From Pseudomonas sichuanensis (GTDB lineage Bacteria; Pseudomonadota; Gammaproteobacteria; Pseudomonadales; Pseudomonadaceae), in assembly GCF_003231305.1 (NCBI RefSeq), contig NZ_QKVM01000027.1:1-64000 (forward strand): a stretch of 64,000 nucleotides of DNA, in the 5' to 3' direction. Positions 45,218-53,455 of this stretch are shown here, in pieces (position 1 is the stretch's first letter; every line of letters starts with the position of its first letter). Under the pieces are notes generated by a model that did no database searches, was not told where the DNA came from, and saw nothing but the letters and a program-made list of their open reading frames with translations. A program made the position numbers and the translations under genes.

Positions 45218-45309
45218 CCCTGTGGGAGCGGGCTTGCCCGCGATCACGGGCGTAGCCCGTGCCATGCATCGCGGTGTCATCTTCGCGGGTAAACCCGCTC
45301 CCACAGGGG
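45218..45309. repeat. REP pair between dpkA and amaC
   Basis: CCTGTGGGAGCGGGCTTGCC faces GGGTAAACCCGCTCCCACAGG, with the short palindrome ACGGGCGTAGCCCGT inside. The two arms are different REP subtypes. Confidence 0.75.
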
Positions 45310-45429
45310 CCAGCGTGTGCAACGGTGCATCCACCCCCTTGCACATCAGTGATGTTCCTGACGCCTGTCTGCGGGTATCCTCGCTGCAGCCTTTCCTGAA
45401 CTGTCCTGATTTCCAAGGAGCTGCACGCT

Positions 45430-46629
45430 GTGTTCAAACATGTCGATGCCTATGCCGGCGACCCGATCCTTTCGCTGATGGAAACCTTCAAGGCCGACCC
45501 GCGCGCCAACAAGGTCAACCTGAGTATCGGCCTGTACTACGACGAAGCCGGCGTGGTGCCGCAACTGGCGGCGGTGGCTGAAGTCGAGAAACGCCTGGCC
45601 GGACAGCCCCATGAAGCGTCGCTGTACCTGCCGATGGAAGGCCTGGCTGCCTATCGCCAGGCGATCCAGGCGCTGCTGTTCGGCAGCGATCACCCGGCTG
45701 TGACCGATGGCCGTGTGGCCACCGTGCAGACCGTGGGCGGTTCTGGCGCGCTGAAAGTCGGTGCCGACTTCCTCAAACGCTACTTCCCGGGCTCGGAAGT
45801 CTGGGTGAGCAACCCGACCTGGGACAACCACCGGGCGATCTTCGAAGGGGCGGGCTTCAAGGTGCATACCTACCCGTACTTCGATTCGGCCACCCGTGGC
45901 GTCGACTTCGCCGGCATGCTGGCCACCCTGCAGACCCTGCCGGCCAACAGCGTGGTGCTGCTGCACCCGTGCTGCCACAACCCCACCGGCGTGGATCTGG
46001 ACCAGCAGCAGTGGCAGCAAGTGGTCGAGGTGGTCAAGGCGCGTCAGTTGATCCCGTTCCTCGACATCGCCTACCAGGGCTTCGGCGAAGGCCTGGTCGA
46101 GGATGCCTACGCCATCCGCGAAATGGCCCGTGCCGGCGTGCCGTGCCTGGTCAGCAACTCGTTCTCGAAGATCTTCTCGCTGTACGGCGAGCGGGTAGGG
46201 GGCCTGTCGGTGGTCTGTGACGACGCCGCCACCGCGGTCAGCGTGCTCGGCCAGCTCAAGGCCACCGTGCGCCGCAACTACTCCAGCCCGCCCGCGTTCG
46301 GTGCCCAGCTGGTGGCCGGCGTGCTCGGCGATGCCGCGCTCAATGCCCAGTGGGCGGCGGAAGTGGAAGTGATGCGCAAGCGTATCCTCGACATGCGCCA
46401 AGGCCTGGTCGACCTGCTCGGCGAGCTGCTGCCGGGCCAGGACTTCCAGTTCTTCCTGCGCCAGCGCGGCATGTTCAGCTACACCGGTTTCAGCGTCGAG
46501 CAGGTGCGTCGCCTGCGTGACGAGTTCGGCGTGTACCTGATCGACAGCGGCCGGGTGTGCATGTCCGGGCTGCGTCCGGCCAACCTGCGCCAGGTGGCCG
46601 AGGCGTTCGCGGCGGTGCACAAGGGCTGA
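45430..46629 (+). CDS. amaC: Aromatic-type amino-acid aminotransferase AmaC
   Basis: A 399-residue class I PLP aminotransferase of the TyrB/AspC family. The N-terminus FKHVDAYAGDPILSLMETFKAD, the GGSGALKVGADFLKRYFP cofactor phosphate loop, LHPCCHNPTGVDL, and SNSFSKIFSLYGERVG with the PLP-linked Lys are all visible. In P. putida the homologue in the same position, AmaC, transaminates D-lysine to a keto acid that cyclises to delta-1-piperideine-2-carboxylate. The start is GTG at 45430, with AAGGAG at 45415-45420. Confidence 0.85.
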   Translation: MFKHVDAYAGDPILSLMETFKADPRANKVNLSIGLYYDEAGVVPQLAAVAEVEKRLAGQPHEASLYLPMEGLAAYRQAIQALLFGSDHPAVTDGRVATVQTVGGSGALKVGADFLKRYFPGSEVWVSNPTWDNHRAIFEGAGFKVHTYPYFDSATRGVDFAGMLATLQTLPANSVVLLHPCCHNPTGVDLDQQQWQQVVEVVKARQLIPFLDIAYQGFGEGLVEDAYAIREMARAGVPCLVSNSFSKIFSLYGERVGGLSVVCDDAATAVSVLGQLKATVRRNYSSPPAFGAQLVAGVLGDAALNAQWAAEVEVMRKRILDMRQGLVDLLGELLPGQDFQFFLRQRGMFSYTGFSVEQVRRLRDEFGVYLIDSGRVCMSGLRPANLRQVAEAFAAVHKG

Positions 46630-46654
46630 GCCCTGCGCTGAGTCAACCGGCCTT

Positions 46655-46727
46655 ATCGCGGGGCAAGCCCGCTCCCACGCCAAACCTCATTGCATGGGGT
46701 AGCGTGGGAGCGGGCTTGCCCCGCGAT
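46655..46727. repeat. REP pair downstream of amaC
   Basis: ATCGCGGGGCAAGCCCGCTCC plus CACG faces its inverse copy around a short loop. It is the same subtype as the pair after cysS. Confidence 0.85.
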
Positions 46728-46909
46728 GCTTTCACCCTCGTAAAACCGGGTCTCTTGTACAGACAAGTGCAACCGTCCCTCGGACGGGGCTTCCCCAAGT
46801 GCAACCTTTGCATGCACAATCGCGCCCCTCTTCCCCGGTTGAGTTGGGCGAAACGTCTATTTCGCCATTCTCAGCCTGTTGCAGTCTTGCGAGTGGAGCT
46901 TCACCCGGA

Positions 46910-48190
46910 ATGAATGAGCAGGCCCCAAGCGTTGAACAACGCTTTGCAGAATCGACCCCCGCCACCCTTGGCAGCTGGTCGCGTCACGATACCACCTGGA
47001 TGCTGGGCCTGTTCGGCACGGCCATCGGCGCCGGAACCCTGTTCCTGCCGATCAACGCCGGCCTCGGCGGCTTCTGGCCGCTGCTGATCCTCGCGGCGCT
47101 GGCGTTCCCGATGACCTACTTCGCCCACCGCGGCTTGACCCGTTTCGTGCTGTCCGGGCGTAGCGGCGGCGACATCACCCAGGTCGTGGAAGAGCACTTC
47201 GGCATCAAGGCCGGCGCACTGATCACCGTGCTGTACTTCTTCGCCATCTTCCCGATCCTGCTGATCTACAGCGTGGCCCTGACCAACACCGTCAGCAGCT
47301 TCATGGAGCACCAGCTGCACATCGCGCCGCCGCCGCGGGTGATCCTGTCGTTCGTGCTGATCCTCGGCCTGCTGGCGATCGTGCGTTGCGGTGAACAGGC
47401 CACGGTCAAGGTCATGAGCCTGCTGGTCTACCCGTTCATCGTCGCCCTGGCGCTGCTGGCCCTGTACCTGGTGCCGCACTGGACCGGCGGCATCCTCGAC
47501 ACCGCGTCGCAAGTGCCGTCGGGCTCTGCCTTCCTGCACACCGTGTGGCTGGCCATCCCGGTGATGGTGTTCTCGTTCAACCACTCGCCGATCATCTCGG
47601 CCTTCGCTGTCGACCAGAAGCGCCGCTACGGTGACCATGCTGACGAGCGCAGCGGCCAGATCCTGCGCCGCGCCCACCTGCTGATGGTGTTGATGGTGCT
47701 GTTCTTCGTGTTCAGCTGCGTGCTGACCCTGAGCAGCGCCCAGCTGGCCGAAGCCAAGGCGCAGAACCTGTCGATCCTGTCGTACCTGGCCAACCACTTC
47801 GACCAGCCGACCATCGCCTTTGCCGCGCCGCTGATCGCATTCATCGCCATCGCCAAGTCGTTCCTGGGCCACTACATCGGTGCCAGCGAAGGCCTCAAGG
47901 GCATGATCGTCAAGACCGGCCTGCGCCCGGGCGCCAAGGCCCTGGACCGCATGGTCGCCGCACTGATGCTGGTGGTGTGCTGGATCGTCGCTACCCTCAA
48001 CCCGAGCATCCTCGGCATGATCGAGTCCCTCGGTGGCCCGATCATCGCCGTGCTGCTGTTCCTGATGCCGATGTACGCCATCCGTCGCGTGCCGTCGATG
48101 CGCAAGTACAGCGGCGCGCTGTCGAACCTGTTCGTGGTTGTGATCGGCCTGGTGGCCCTGACCTCGGTGGTATATGGCCTGATCGGCTGA
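46910..48190 (+). CDS. HAAAP-type amino-acid permease
   Basis: A 426-residue inner-membrane protein of the hydroxy/aromatic amino acid permease family, close to SdaC/TdcC serine and threonine transporters. About eleven hydrophobic segments begin with TTWMLGLFGTAIGAGTLFLPI, the family signature at the first helix. Other marks are VMVFSFNHSPIISAFAV and AKSFLGHYIGASEGLKGM. The transported amino acid cannot be read. The frame continues upstream, but the ATG at 46910 starts the homologous region. It lies downstream of amaC, separated by a REP pair. Confidence 0.87.
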   Translation: MNEQAPSVEQRFAESTPATLGSWSRHDTTWMLGLFGTAIGAGTLFLPINAGLGGFWPLLILAALAFPMTYFAHRGLTRFVLSGRSGGDITQVVEEHFGIKAGALITVLYFFAIFPILLIYSVALTNTVSSFMEHQLHIAPPPRVILSFVLILGLLAIVRCGEQATVKVMSLLVYPFIVALALLALYLVPHWTGGILDTASQVPSGSAFLHTVWLAIPVMVFSFNHSPIISAFAVDQKRRYGDHADERSGQILRRAHLLMVLMVLFFVFSCVLTLSSAQLAEAKAQNLSILSYLANHFDQPTIAFAAPLIAFIAIAKSFLGHYIGASEGLKGMIVKTGLRPGAKALDRMVAALMLVVCWIVATLNPSILGMIESLGGPIIAVLLFLMPMYAIRRVPSMRKYSGALSNLFVVVIGLVALTSVVYGLIG

Positions 48191-48211
48191 AACGACCGCT
48201 TGCAATAAAGA

Positions 48212-48248
48212 ATGTCCGGGTTGGTTGTCACCACCCGGGCATTTTTTT
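48212..48248 (+). terminator. Rho-independent terminator of the permease gene
   Basis: The stem CCGGGTTGG..CCACCCGG is followed by CATTTTTTTG, just after the stop of the permease gene. Confidence 0.85.
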
Positions 48249-48359
48249 GTCCACAAAAATTGTCTGGCAATAGAACAATTTCATGTTTGCTTATAGGCAC
48301 TTGCGCGGCTTCATGCTTAACTCAGGGTCTTTTTCAAACCCCGTATAAGGATTTTTGCC

Positions 48360-48860
48360 ATGGCTCAAGTGACTCTCAAAGGCAACCCGGTTCAGGTCAA
48401 AGGCGAACTGCCAAAAGCCGGCGCCGCGGCTCCGGCCTTCTCCCTGGTCGCAGGCGACCTGTCCGACAAGTCGCTCAAGGACTTCGCCGGCAAGCGCAAG
48501 GTGCTGAACATCTTCCCAAGCGTCGACACCCCGACCTGCGCTACCTCGGTGCGCAAGTTCAACGCCCAGGCCAACGACGTGGCCAACACCGTGGTGCTGT
48601 GCATCTCCGCCGACCTGCCATTCGCCCAGGCACGCTTCTGCGGCGCCGAAGGCCTGGAGAACGTGAAGAACCTGTCGACCCTGCGTGGCGTGGAGTTCCT
48701 GGAGAACTACGGCGTGGCCATCGCCAGCGGCCCGCTGACCGGCCTGGCCGCCCGCGCCGTGGTGGTGCTGGACGAGAACGACAAGGTGCTGCACAGCGAG
48801 CTGGTGGGCGAGATCGCCGACGAGCCGAACTACGAGGCGGCGCTGGCTGTACTGAAGTAA
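48360..48860 (+). CDS. tpx: Thiol peroxidase
   Basis: A 166-residue atypical two-Cys peroxiredoxin of the Tpx family. The peroxidatic Cys60 lies in the DTPTCATSVRKF motif, the resolving Cys94 lies in ARFCGAEG, and SADLPFAQ precedes it. These positions match E. coli Tpx (61 and 95) by one. The protein reduces alkyl and hydrogen peroxides with thioredoxin as reductant. It stands between two terminators, so it is transcribed alone. AAGGA is found nine bases before the ATG. Confidence 0.96.
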   Translation: MAQVTLKGNPVQVKGELPKAGAAAPAFSLVAGDLSDKSLKDFAGKRKVLNIFPSVDTPTCATSVRKFNAQANDVANTVVLCISADLPFAQARFCGAEGLENVKNLSTLRGVEFLENYGVAIASGPLTGLAARAVVVLDENDKVLHSELVGEIADEPNYEAALAVLK

Positions 48861-48904
48861 GTGTTATTGGGGCTGCTGCGCAGCCCCTGCGGGTTACACC
48901 CGGT

Positions 48905-48938
48905 AACGGCCTGGACAACGTTCCAGGCCGTTTTCATT
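48905..48938 (+). terminator. Rho-independent terminator of tpx
   Basis: AACGGCCTGG-ACAACGTT-CCAGGCCGTT is followed by TTCATTT, about 45 bp after the tpx stop. Confidence 0.85.
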
Positions 48939-49067
48939 TAAAGTGAACTCCCTGCCCAACGTCAGCCGAAGGTAAAGCACGGGTAAAGCTCCTTTGCTAA
49001 TCCGATGCCAGTGCTTATCGTTCACGCTCTTCCCGCCGTCTTTCTCTGAACAAGGTTCGTTCGTCCC

Positions 49068-50360
49068 ATGCAAGTGTCCAATTCCCGTTCCCCCCGTCGC
49101 TGGCTGTTCGGCCTGCTGATCCTGCTGCTGGTGGCCCTGCTGGCCTGGTGGCTGTGGCCTGCAGCGCCCGTCCACAAGGAAGCGGCTGGCGGTGGCCGGC
49201 CGGGCAAAGGCATGGGCATGGGCGGGCGCCCGGGCTTCGGCGCCTCGAGCGACCCGGTGCCGGTGCGCGTTGAGCCTGTGCGTGTCGGCGACTTCCCGCT
49301 GTACTACAAGGCCCTGGGTACCGTCACCGCGACCAACACCGTCAACGTGCGCAGCCGGGTGGCCGGCGAGCTGGTCAAGATTCACTTCCAGGAAGGCCAG
49401 CAGGTCAAGGCCGGCGACCTGCTCGCCGAGATCGACTCGCGCCCGTACCGCATTGCCCTGCAGCAGGCCGAAGGCACCCTGGCGCAGAACCAGGCGCAAC
49501 TGAAGAACGCCCAGGTCGACCTGGCCCGTTATAAAGGCCTGTACGCCGAAGACAGCATCGCCAAGCAGACCCTCGACACCGCCGAAGCCCAGGTGGCGCA
49601 GTTCCAAGGGTTGGTCAAGACCAACCAGGCCGCTGTCAACGATGCCCGCCTGAACCTCGATTTCACCCAGATCCGGGCACCGATCAACGGCCGCCTGGGC
49701 CTGCGCCAACTGGACCTGGGCAACCTGGTCGCCGCCAACGACACCACCGCGCTGGTGGTGATCACCCAGACCGAGCCGATCAACGTCGCCTTCACCCTGC
49801 CGGAAACCGAGCTGGACACCGTGCTTGCCCGCTACCGCAGCGGTGCCAGCCTGCCGGTCGAAGCCTGGGACCGTGGCGATCGCAAGCTCCAGGCCACCGG
49901 CGTGCTGGGCAGCCTCGACAACCAGATCGACACCACCACCGGCACCCTGAAGTTCAAGGGCACGTTCCAGAACAAGGACCACGCGCTGTTCCCCAACCAG
50001 TTCGTCAACGTGCGCCTGCTGGCCGATACCCTCAAACAGGTGGTGCTGGCCCCGGCCGCGGCGATCCAGTTCGGCAACGACGGCACCTTCGTCTACGTGG
50101 TCAACCAGGACAGCAAGGTCAACATCCGCAAGCTCAAGGTAGGGGCCAGCGATGGCCAGCACAGCGTGATCCTCGAAGGCCTGTCCGCCGGCGATCGCCT
50201 GGTGCTGGAAGGCACCGACCGCCTGCGCGAAGGCACCAAAGTCGATGTGGTCGAAGACAGCTCGCAAGTGCCCACCACCCCCGGCCAGCACCTGCAGGGC
50301 CAGGACGCCAAGGGCGCGGCACAGACCACCGGTAAATCGAGCTCCAAGGCGGGCGCATGA
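49068..50360 (+). CDS. muxA: RND efflux periplasmic adaptor MuxA (MdtA)
   Basis: A 430-residue membrane-fusion protein. The N-terminal anchor is WLFGLLILLLVALLAWWLW, then a Gly-rich linker. The lipoyl/barrel-sandwich part has NVRSRVAGELVKIHFQEGQQVKAGDLLAEID, the coiled-coil hairpin (ALQQAEGTLAQNQAQLKNAQ), and a beta-barrel domain with FVNVRLLADTLKQVVLAPAAAIQ. Order and overlap with the two RND pumps and OpmB match MuxABC-OpmB of P. aeruginosa. The stop overlaps the muxB ATG (ATGA). Confidence 0.93.
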   Translation: MQVSNSRSPRRWLFGLLILLLVALLAWWLWPAAPVHKEAAGGGRPGKGMGMGGRPGFGASSDPVPVRVEPVRVGDFPLYYKALGTVTATNTVNVRSRVAGELVKIHFQEGQQVKAGDLLAEIDSRPYRIALQQAEGTLAQNQAQLKNAQVDLARYKGLYAEDSIAKQTLDTAEAQVAQFQGLVKTNQAAVNDARLNLDFTQIRAPINGRLGLRQLDLGNLVAANDTTALVVITQTEPINVAFTLPETELDTVLARYRSGASLPVEAWDRGDRKLQATGVLGSLDNQIDTTTGTLKFKGTFQNKDHALFPNQFVNVRLLADTLKQVVLAPAAAIQFGNDGTFVYVVNQDSKVNIRKLKVGASDGQHSVILEGLSAGDRLVLEGTDRLREGTKVDVVEDSSQVPTTPGQHLQGQDAKGAAQTTGKSSSKAGA

Positions 50361-53300
50361 ACCTTTCCCGCCTGTTCATCCTGCGGCCGGTCGCCACCAC
50401 GCTGAGCATGCTGGCCATCGTCCTGGCCGGCCTGATTGCCTACAAGATGCTGCCGGTGGCGGCCTTGCCCCAGGTCGACTACCCGACCATCCGGGTCATG
50501 ACCCTGTACCCCGGCGCCAGCCCGCAGGTGATGACCAGCGCCGTCACCGCACCGCTGGAACGCCAGTTCGGGCAGATGCCGGGCCTGGAGCAGATGGCCT
50601 CGACCAGCTCCGGTGGCGCTTCGGTGCTCACGCTGCGCTTCAACCTCGACATGAACATGGACGTTGCCGAGCAACAGGTGCAGGCCGCGATCAACGCCGC
50701 CAGCAACCTGTTGCCCAGCGACCTGCCGGCACCGCCGGTGTACAACAAGGTCAACCCGGCCGACACCCCGGTGCTGACCCTGGCGATTTCGTCGAAAACC
50801 ATGCCGTTGCCCAAGCTCAACGACCTGGTCGACACCCGCGTGGCGCAGAAGATCGCCCAGATCAGCGGCGTGGGCATGGTCAGCATCGCCGGCGGCCAGC
50901 GCCAGGCCGTACGGATCAAGGTCAACGTCGATGCCCTGGCCGCCAACGGCCTGAACCTGGATGACGTGCGCACCTTGATCGGTGCGTCCAACGTCAACCA
51001 GCCCAAGGGCAACTTCGACGGCCCCACCCGGGTGTCGATGCTCGACGCCAACGACCAACTGCGCTCGCCCGAGGAATACGCCAACCTCATCCTCAAGTAC
51101 GCCAACGGTGCGCCGCTGCGGCTCAAGGACGTCGCCGAGATCGTCGATGGCGCCGAAAACGAACGCCTGGCCGCCTGGGCCAACCAGAACGAGGCGGTGC
51201 TGCTGAATATCCAGCGCCAGCCCGGTGCCAATGTCATCGAAGTGGTCGACCGGATCAAGGAGCTGCTGCCGTCGATCACCGACAACCTGCCCGCCGGCCT
51301 CGACGTCATGGTCCTCACCGATCGCACCCAGACCATCCGCGCCGCCGTGCGCGACGTGCAGCACGAGCTGCTGTTCGCCATCGCCCTGGTGGTGATGGTC
51401 ACGTTCCTGTTCCTGCGCCGGGTCAGCGCCACGATCATTCCGTCCATCGCCGTGCCGCTGTCGCTGATCGGCACCTTCGGGGTGATGTACCTGGCCGGGT
51501 TCTCGGTCAACAACCTCACGCTGATGGCCCTGACCATCGCCACCGGCTTCGTGGTGGACGACGCCATCGTCATGCTGGAGAACATCTCCCGGCACATCGA
51601 AGAGGGCGAGACACCCTTCCAGGCGGCGCTCAAGGGCGCCAAGCAGATCGGCTTCACCCTGATCTCGCTGACGTTTTCCTTGATCGCGGTATTGATCCCG
51701 TTGTTGTTCATGGCCGATGTGGTCGGGCGTTTGTTCCGCGAGTTCGCCATCACCCTGGCGGTGGCGATCCTGATTTCCCTGGTGGTATCGCTGACCCTGA
51801 CGCCGATGATGTGCGCGCGCCTGCTCAAGCGCGAGCCCAAGGAAGAAGAGCAGGGCCGCTTCTACCGTGCCAGCGGCGCCTGGATCGACTGGCTGATCAA
51901 ACACTACGGCAGCGCCCTGACCTGGGTGCTCAAGCACCAGCCGCTGACGCTGCTGGTGGCGGTGGCCACCCTGGCGCTGACCGTGATGCTGTACTTGGTG
52001 GTGCCCAAAGGCTTCTTCCCGGCCCAGGACACCGGTGTGATCCAGGGCATCTCCGAAGCTCCGCAGTCCACCTCGTTTGCCGCCATGAGCGAGCGCCAGC
52101 AGGCGCTGGCCGGGGTGATCCTCAAGGACCCGGCGGTGCAGAGCCTGTCCTCGTACATCGGCGTGGACGGCGACAACGCCACCCTCAACAGCGGCCGTCT
52201 GCTGATCAACCTCAAGCCCCACGGCGAGCGCGACGTCACCGCCAGCCAGGTGATCAACCGCCTGCAGCCACAGCTCGACCGGCTGGTGGGGATCCGCCTG
52301 TTCATGCAGCCGGTGCAGGATTTGAGCATCGAGGACCGGGTCAGCCGCACCCAATACCAGTTCAGCCTCAGTTCGCCCGACGCCGAGCTGCTCGCGCAGT
52401 GGAGCGGCAAGCTGGTGCAGGCCCTGCAGCAGCGCCCCGAATTGCAGGATGTGGCCAGTGACCTGCAGGACAAGGGCCTGCAGGTGTACCTGGTGATCGA
52501 CCGTGACATGGCCAGCCGCCTGGGCATCAGCGTGTCGCAGATCACCAACGCCTTGTATGACGCCTTCGGCCAGCGGCAGATCTCGACCATCTACACCCAG
52601 GCCAGCCAGTACCGCGTGGTGCTGCAGTCGCAAACCGCTGCCAGCCTTGGCCCGCAGGCCTTGGAGTCGATCCACGTCAAGGCCAGCGACGGCGGCCAGG
52701 TGCGCCTGTCGGCGCTGGCGCGCATCGAGCAGCGCCAGGCCCAGTTGGCCATCTCGCACATCGGCCAGTTCCCGGCGGTGATGATGTCGTTCAACCTCGG
52801 CCATGGCGCGTCCCTGGGCGAGGCGGTGCAGGTGATCGAACAGGTGCAACAGGAGATCGGCATGCCGATTGGCGTGCAGACCCGCTTCCAGGGTGCCGCC
52901 GAGGCGTTCCAGGCTTCGTTGTCGAGCACCTTGCTGTTGGTCCTGGCCGCGGTGGTGACCATGTACATCGTGCTGGGGGTGCTCTATGAGAGCTATATCC
53001 ACCCGGTGACCATCCTCTCCACGCTGCCCTCGGCGGCAGTGGGCGCCTTGCTGGCATTGCTGCTCAGCGGCAATGACCTGGGGATGATCGCGATCATCGG
53101 CATCATCCTGTTGATCGGCATCGTCAAGAAGAACGCGATCATGATGATCGACTTCGCCCTGGAAGCCGAGCGCCACCAGGGCATGAGCCCGCGCGATGCG
53201 ATCTACCAGGCGGCGCTGCTGCGTTTCCGGCCGATCCTGATGACCACCCTGGCCGCGCTGTTCGGCGCCGTGCCATTGATGCTCGCCACCGGTTCCGGTG

Positions 53301-53455
53301 CCGAACTGCGCCAGCCGCTGGGCCTGGTGATGGTCGGCGGGCTGCTGGTGAGCCAGGTGCTGACCCTGTTCACCACCCCGGTGATCTACCTGTACTTCGA
53401 CCGCCTGGCCCGCCGTTGGCGCCCAGCGGCTGACGCACAGCAGGCCGACGCATGA
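50357..53455 (+). CDS. muxB: RND efflux pump subunit MuxB (MdtB)
   Basis: A 1032-residue inner-membrane proton-driven pump of the HAE1 RND family. It begins with LSRLFILRPVATTLSMLAIVLAGLIAY, has the periplasmic docking and porter domains, and carries the essential acidic pair in GFVVDDAIVMLENISRHIEEG (helix 4). The second half repeats the pattern, with ILYESYIHPVTIL-like and GIVKKNAIMMIDFAL motifs. In this family MuxB and MuxC form a heterotrimer, exporting aztreonam, novobiocin and other drugs. It is coupled by a 4-bp overlap to its neighbours. Confidence 0.94.
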   Translation: MNLSRLFILRPVATTLSMLAIVLAGLIAYKMLPVAALPQVDYPTIRVMTLYPGASPQVMTSAVTAPLERQFGQMPGLEQMASTSSGGASVLTLRFNLDMNMDVAEQQVQAAINAASNLLPSDLPAPPVYNKVNPADTPVLTLAISSKTMPLPKLNDLVDTRVAQKIAQISGVGMVSIAGGQRQAVRIKVNVDALAANGLNLDDVRTLIGASNVNQPKGNFDGPTRVSMLDANDQLRSPEEYANLILKYANGAPLRLKDVAEIVDGAENERLAAWANQNEAVLLNIQRQPGANVIEVVDRIKELLPSITDNLPAGLDVMVLTDRTQTIRAAVRDVQHELLFAIALVVMVTFLFLRRVSATIIPSIAVPLSLIGTFGVMYLAGFSVNNLTLMALTIATGFVVDDAIVMLENISRHIEEGETPFQAALKGAKQIGFTLISLTFSLIAVLIPLLFMADVVGRLFREFAITLAVAILISLVVSLTLTPMMCARLLKREPKEEEQGRFYRASGAWIDWLIKHYGSALTWVLKHQPLTLLVAVATLALTVMLYLVVPKGFFPAQDTGVIQGISEAPQSTSFAAMSERQQALAGVILKDPAVQSLSSYIGVDGDNATLNSGRLLINLKPHGERDVTASQVINRLQPQLDRLVGIRLFMQPVQDLSIEDRVSRTQYQFSLSSPDAELLAQWSGKLVQALQQRPELQDVASDLQDKGLQVYLVIDRDMASRLGISVSQITNALYDAFGQRQISTIYTQASQYRVVLQSQTAASLGPQALESIHVKASDGGQVRLSALARIEQRQAQLAISHIGQFPAVMMSFNLGHGASLGEAVQVIEQVQQEIGMPIGVQTRFQGAAEAFQASLSSTLLLVLAAVVTMYIVLGVLYESYIHPVTILSTLPSAAVGALLALLLSGNDLGMIAIIGIILLIGIVKKNAIMMIDFALEAERHQGMSPRDAIYQAALLRFRPILMTTLAALFGAVPLMLATGSGAELRQPLGLVMVGGLLVSQVLTLFTTPVIYLYFDRLARRWRPAADAQQADA

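Noticed and set aside
50093..53176. A 1027-codon open frame on the minus strand opposite muxB, and a similar one at 53890-56505 opposite muxC
   Set aside because: Both are rich in His, Gln and Asp with no domain or signal, typical of antisense shadows of RND pump genes.
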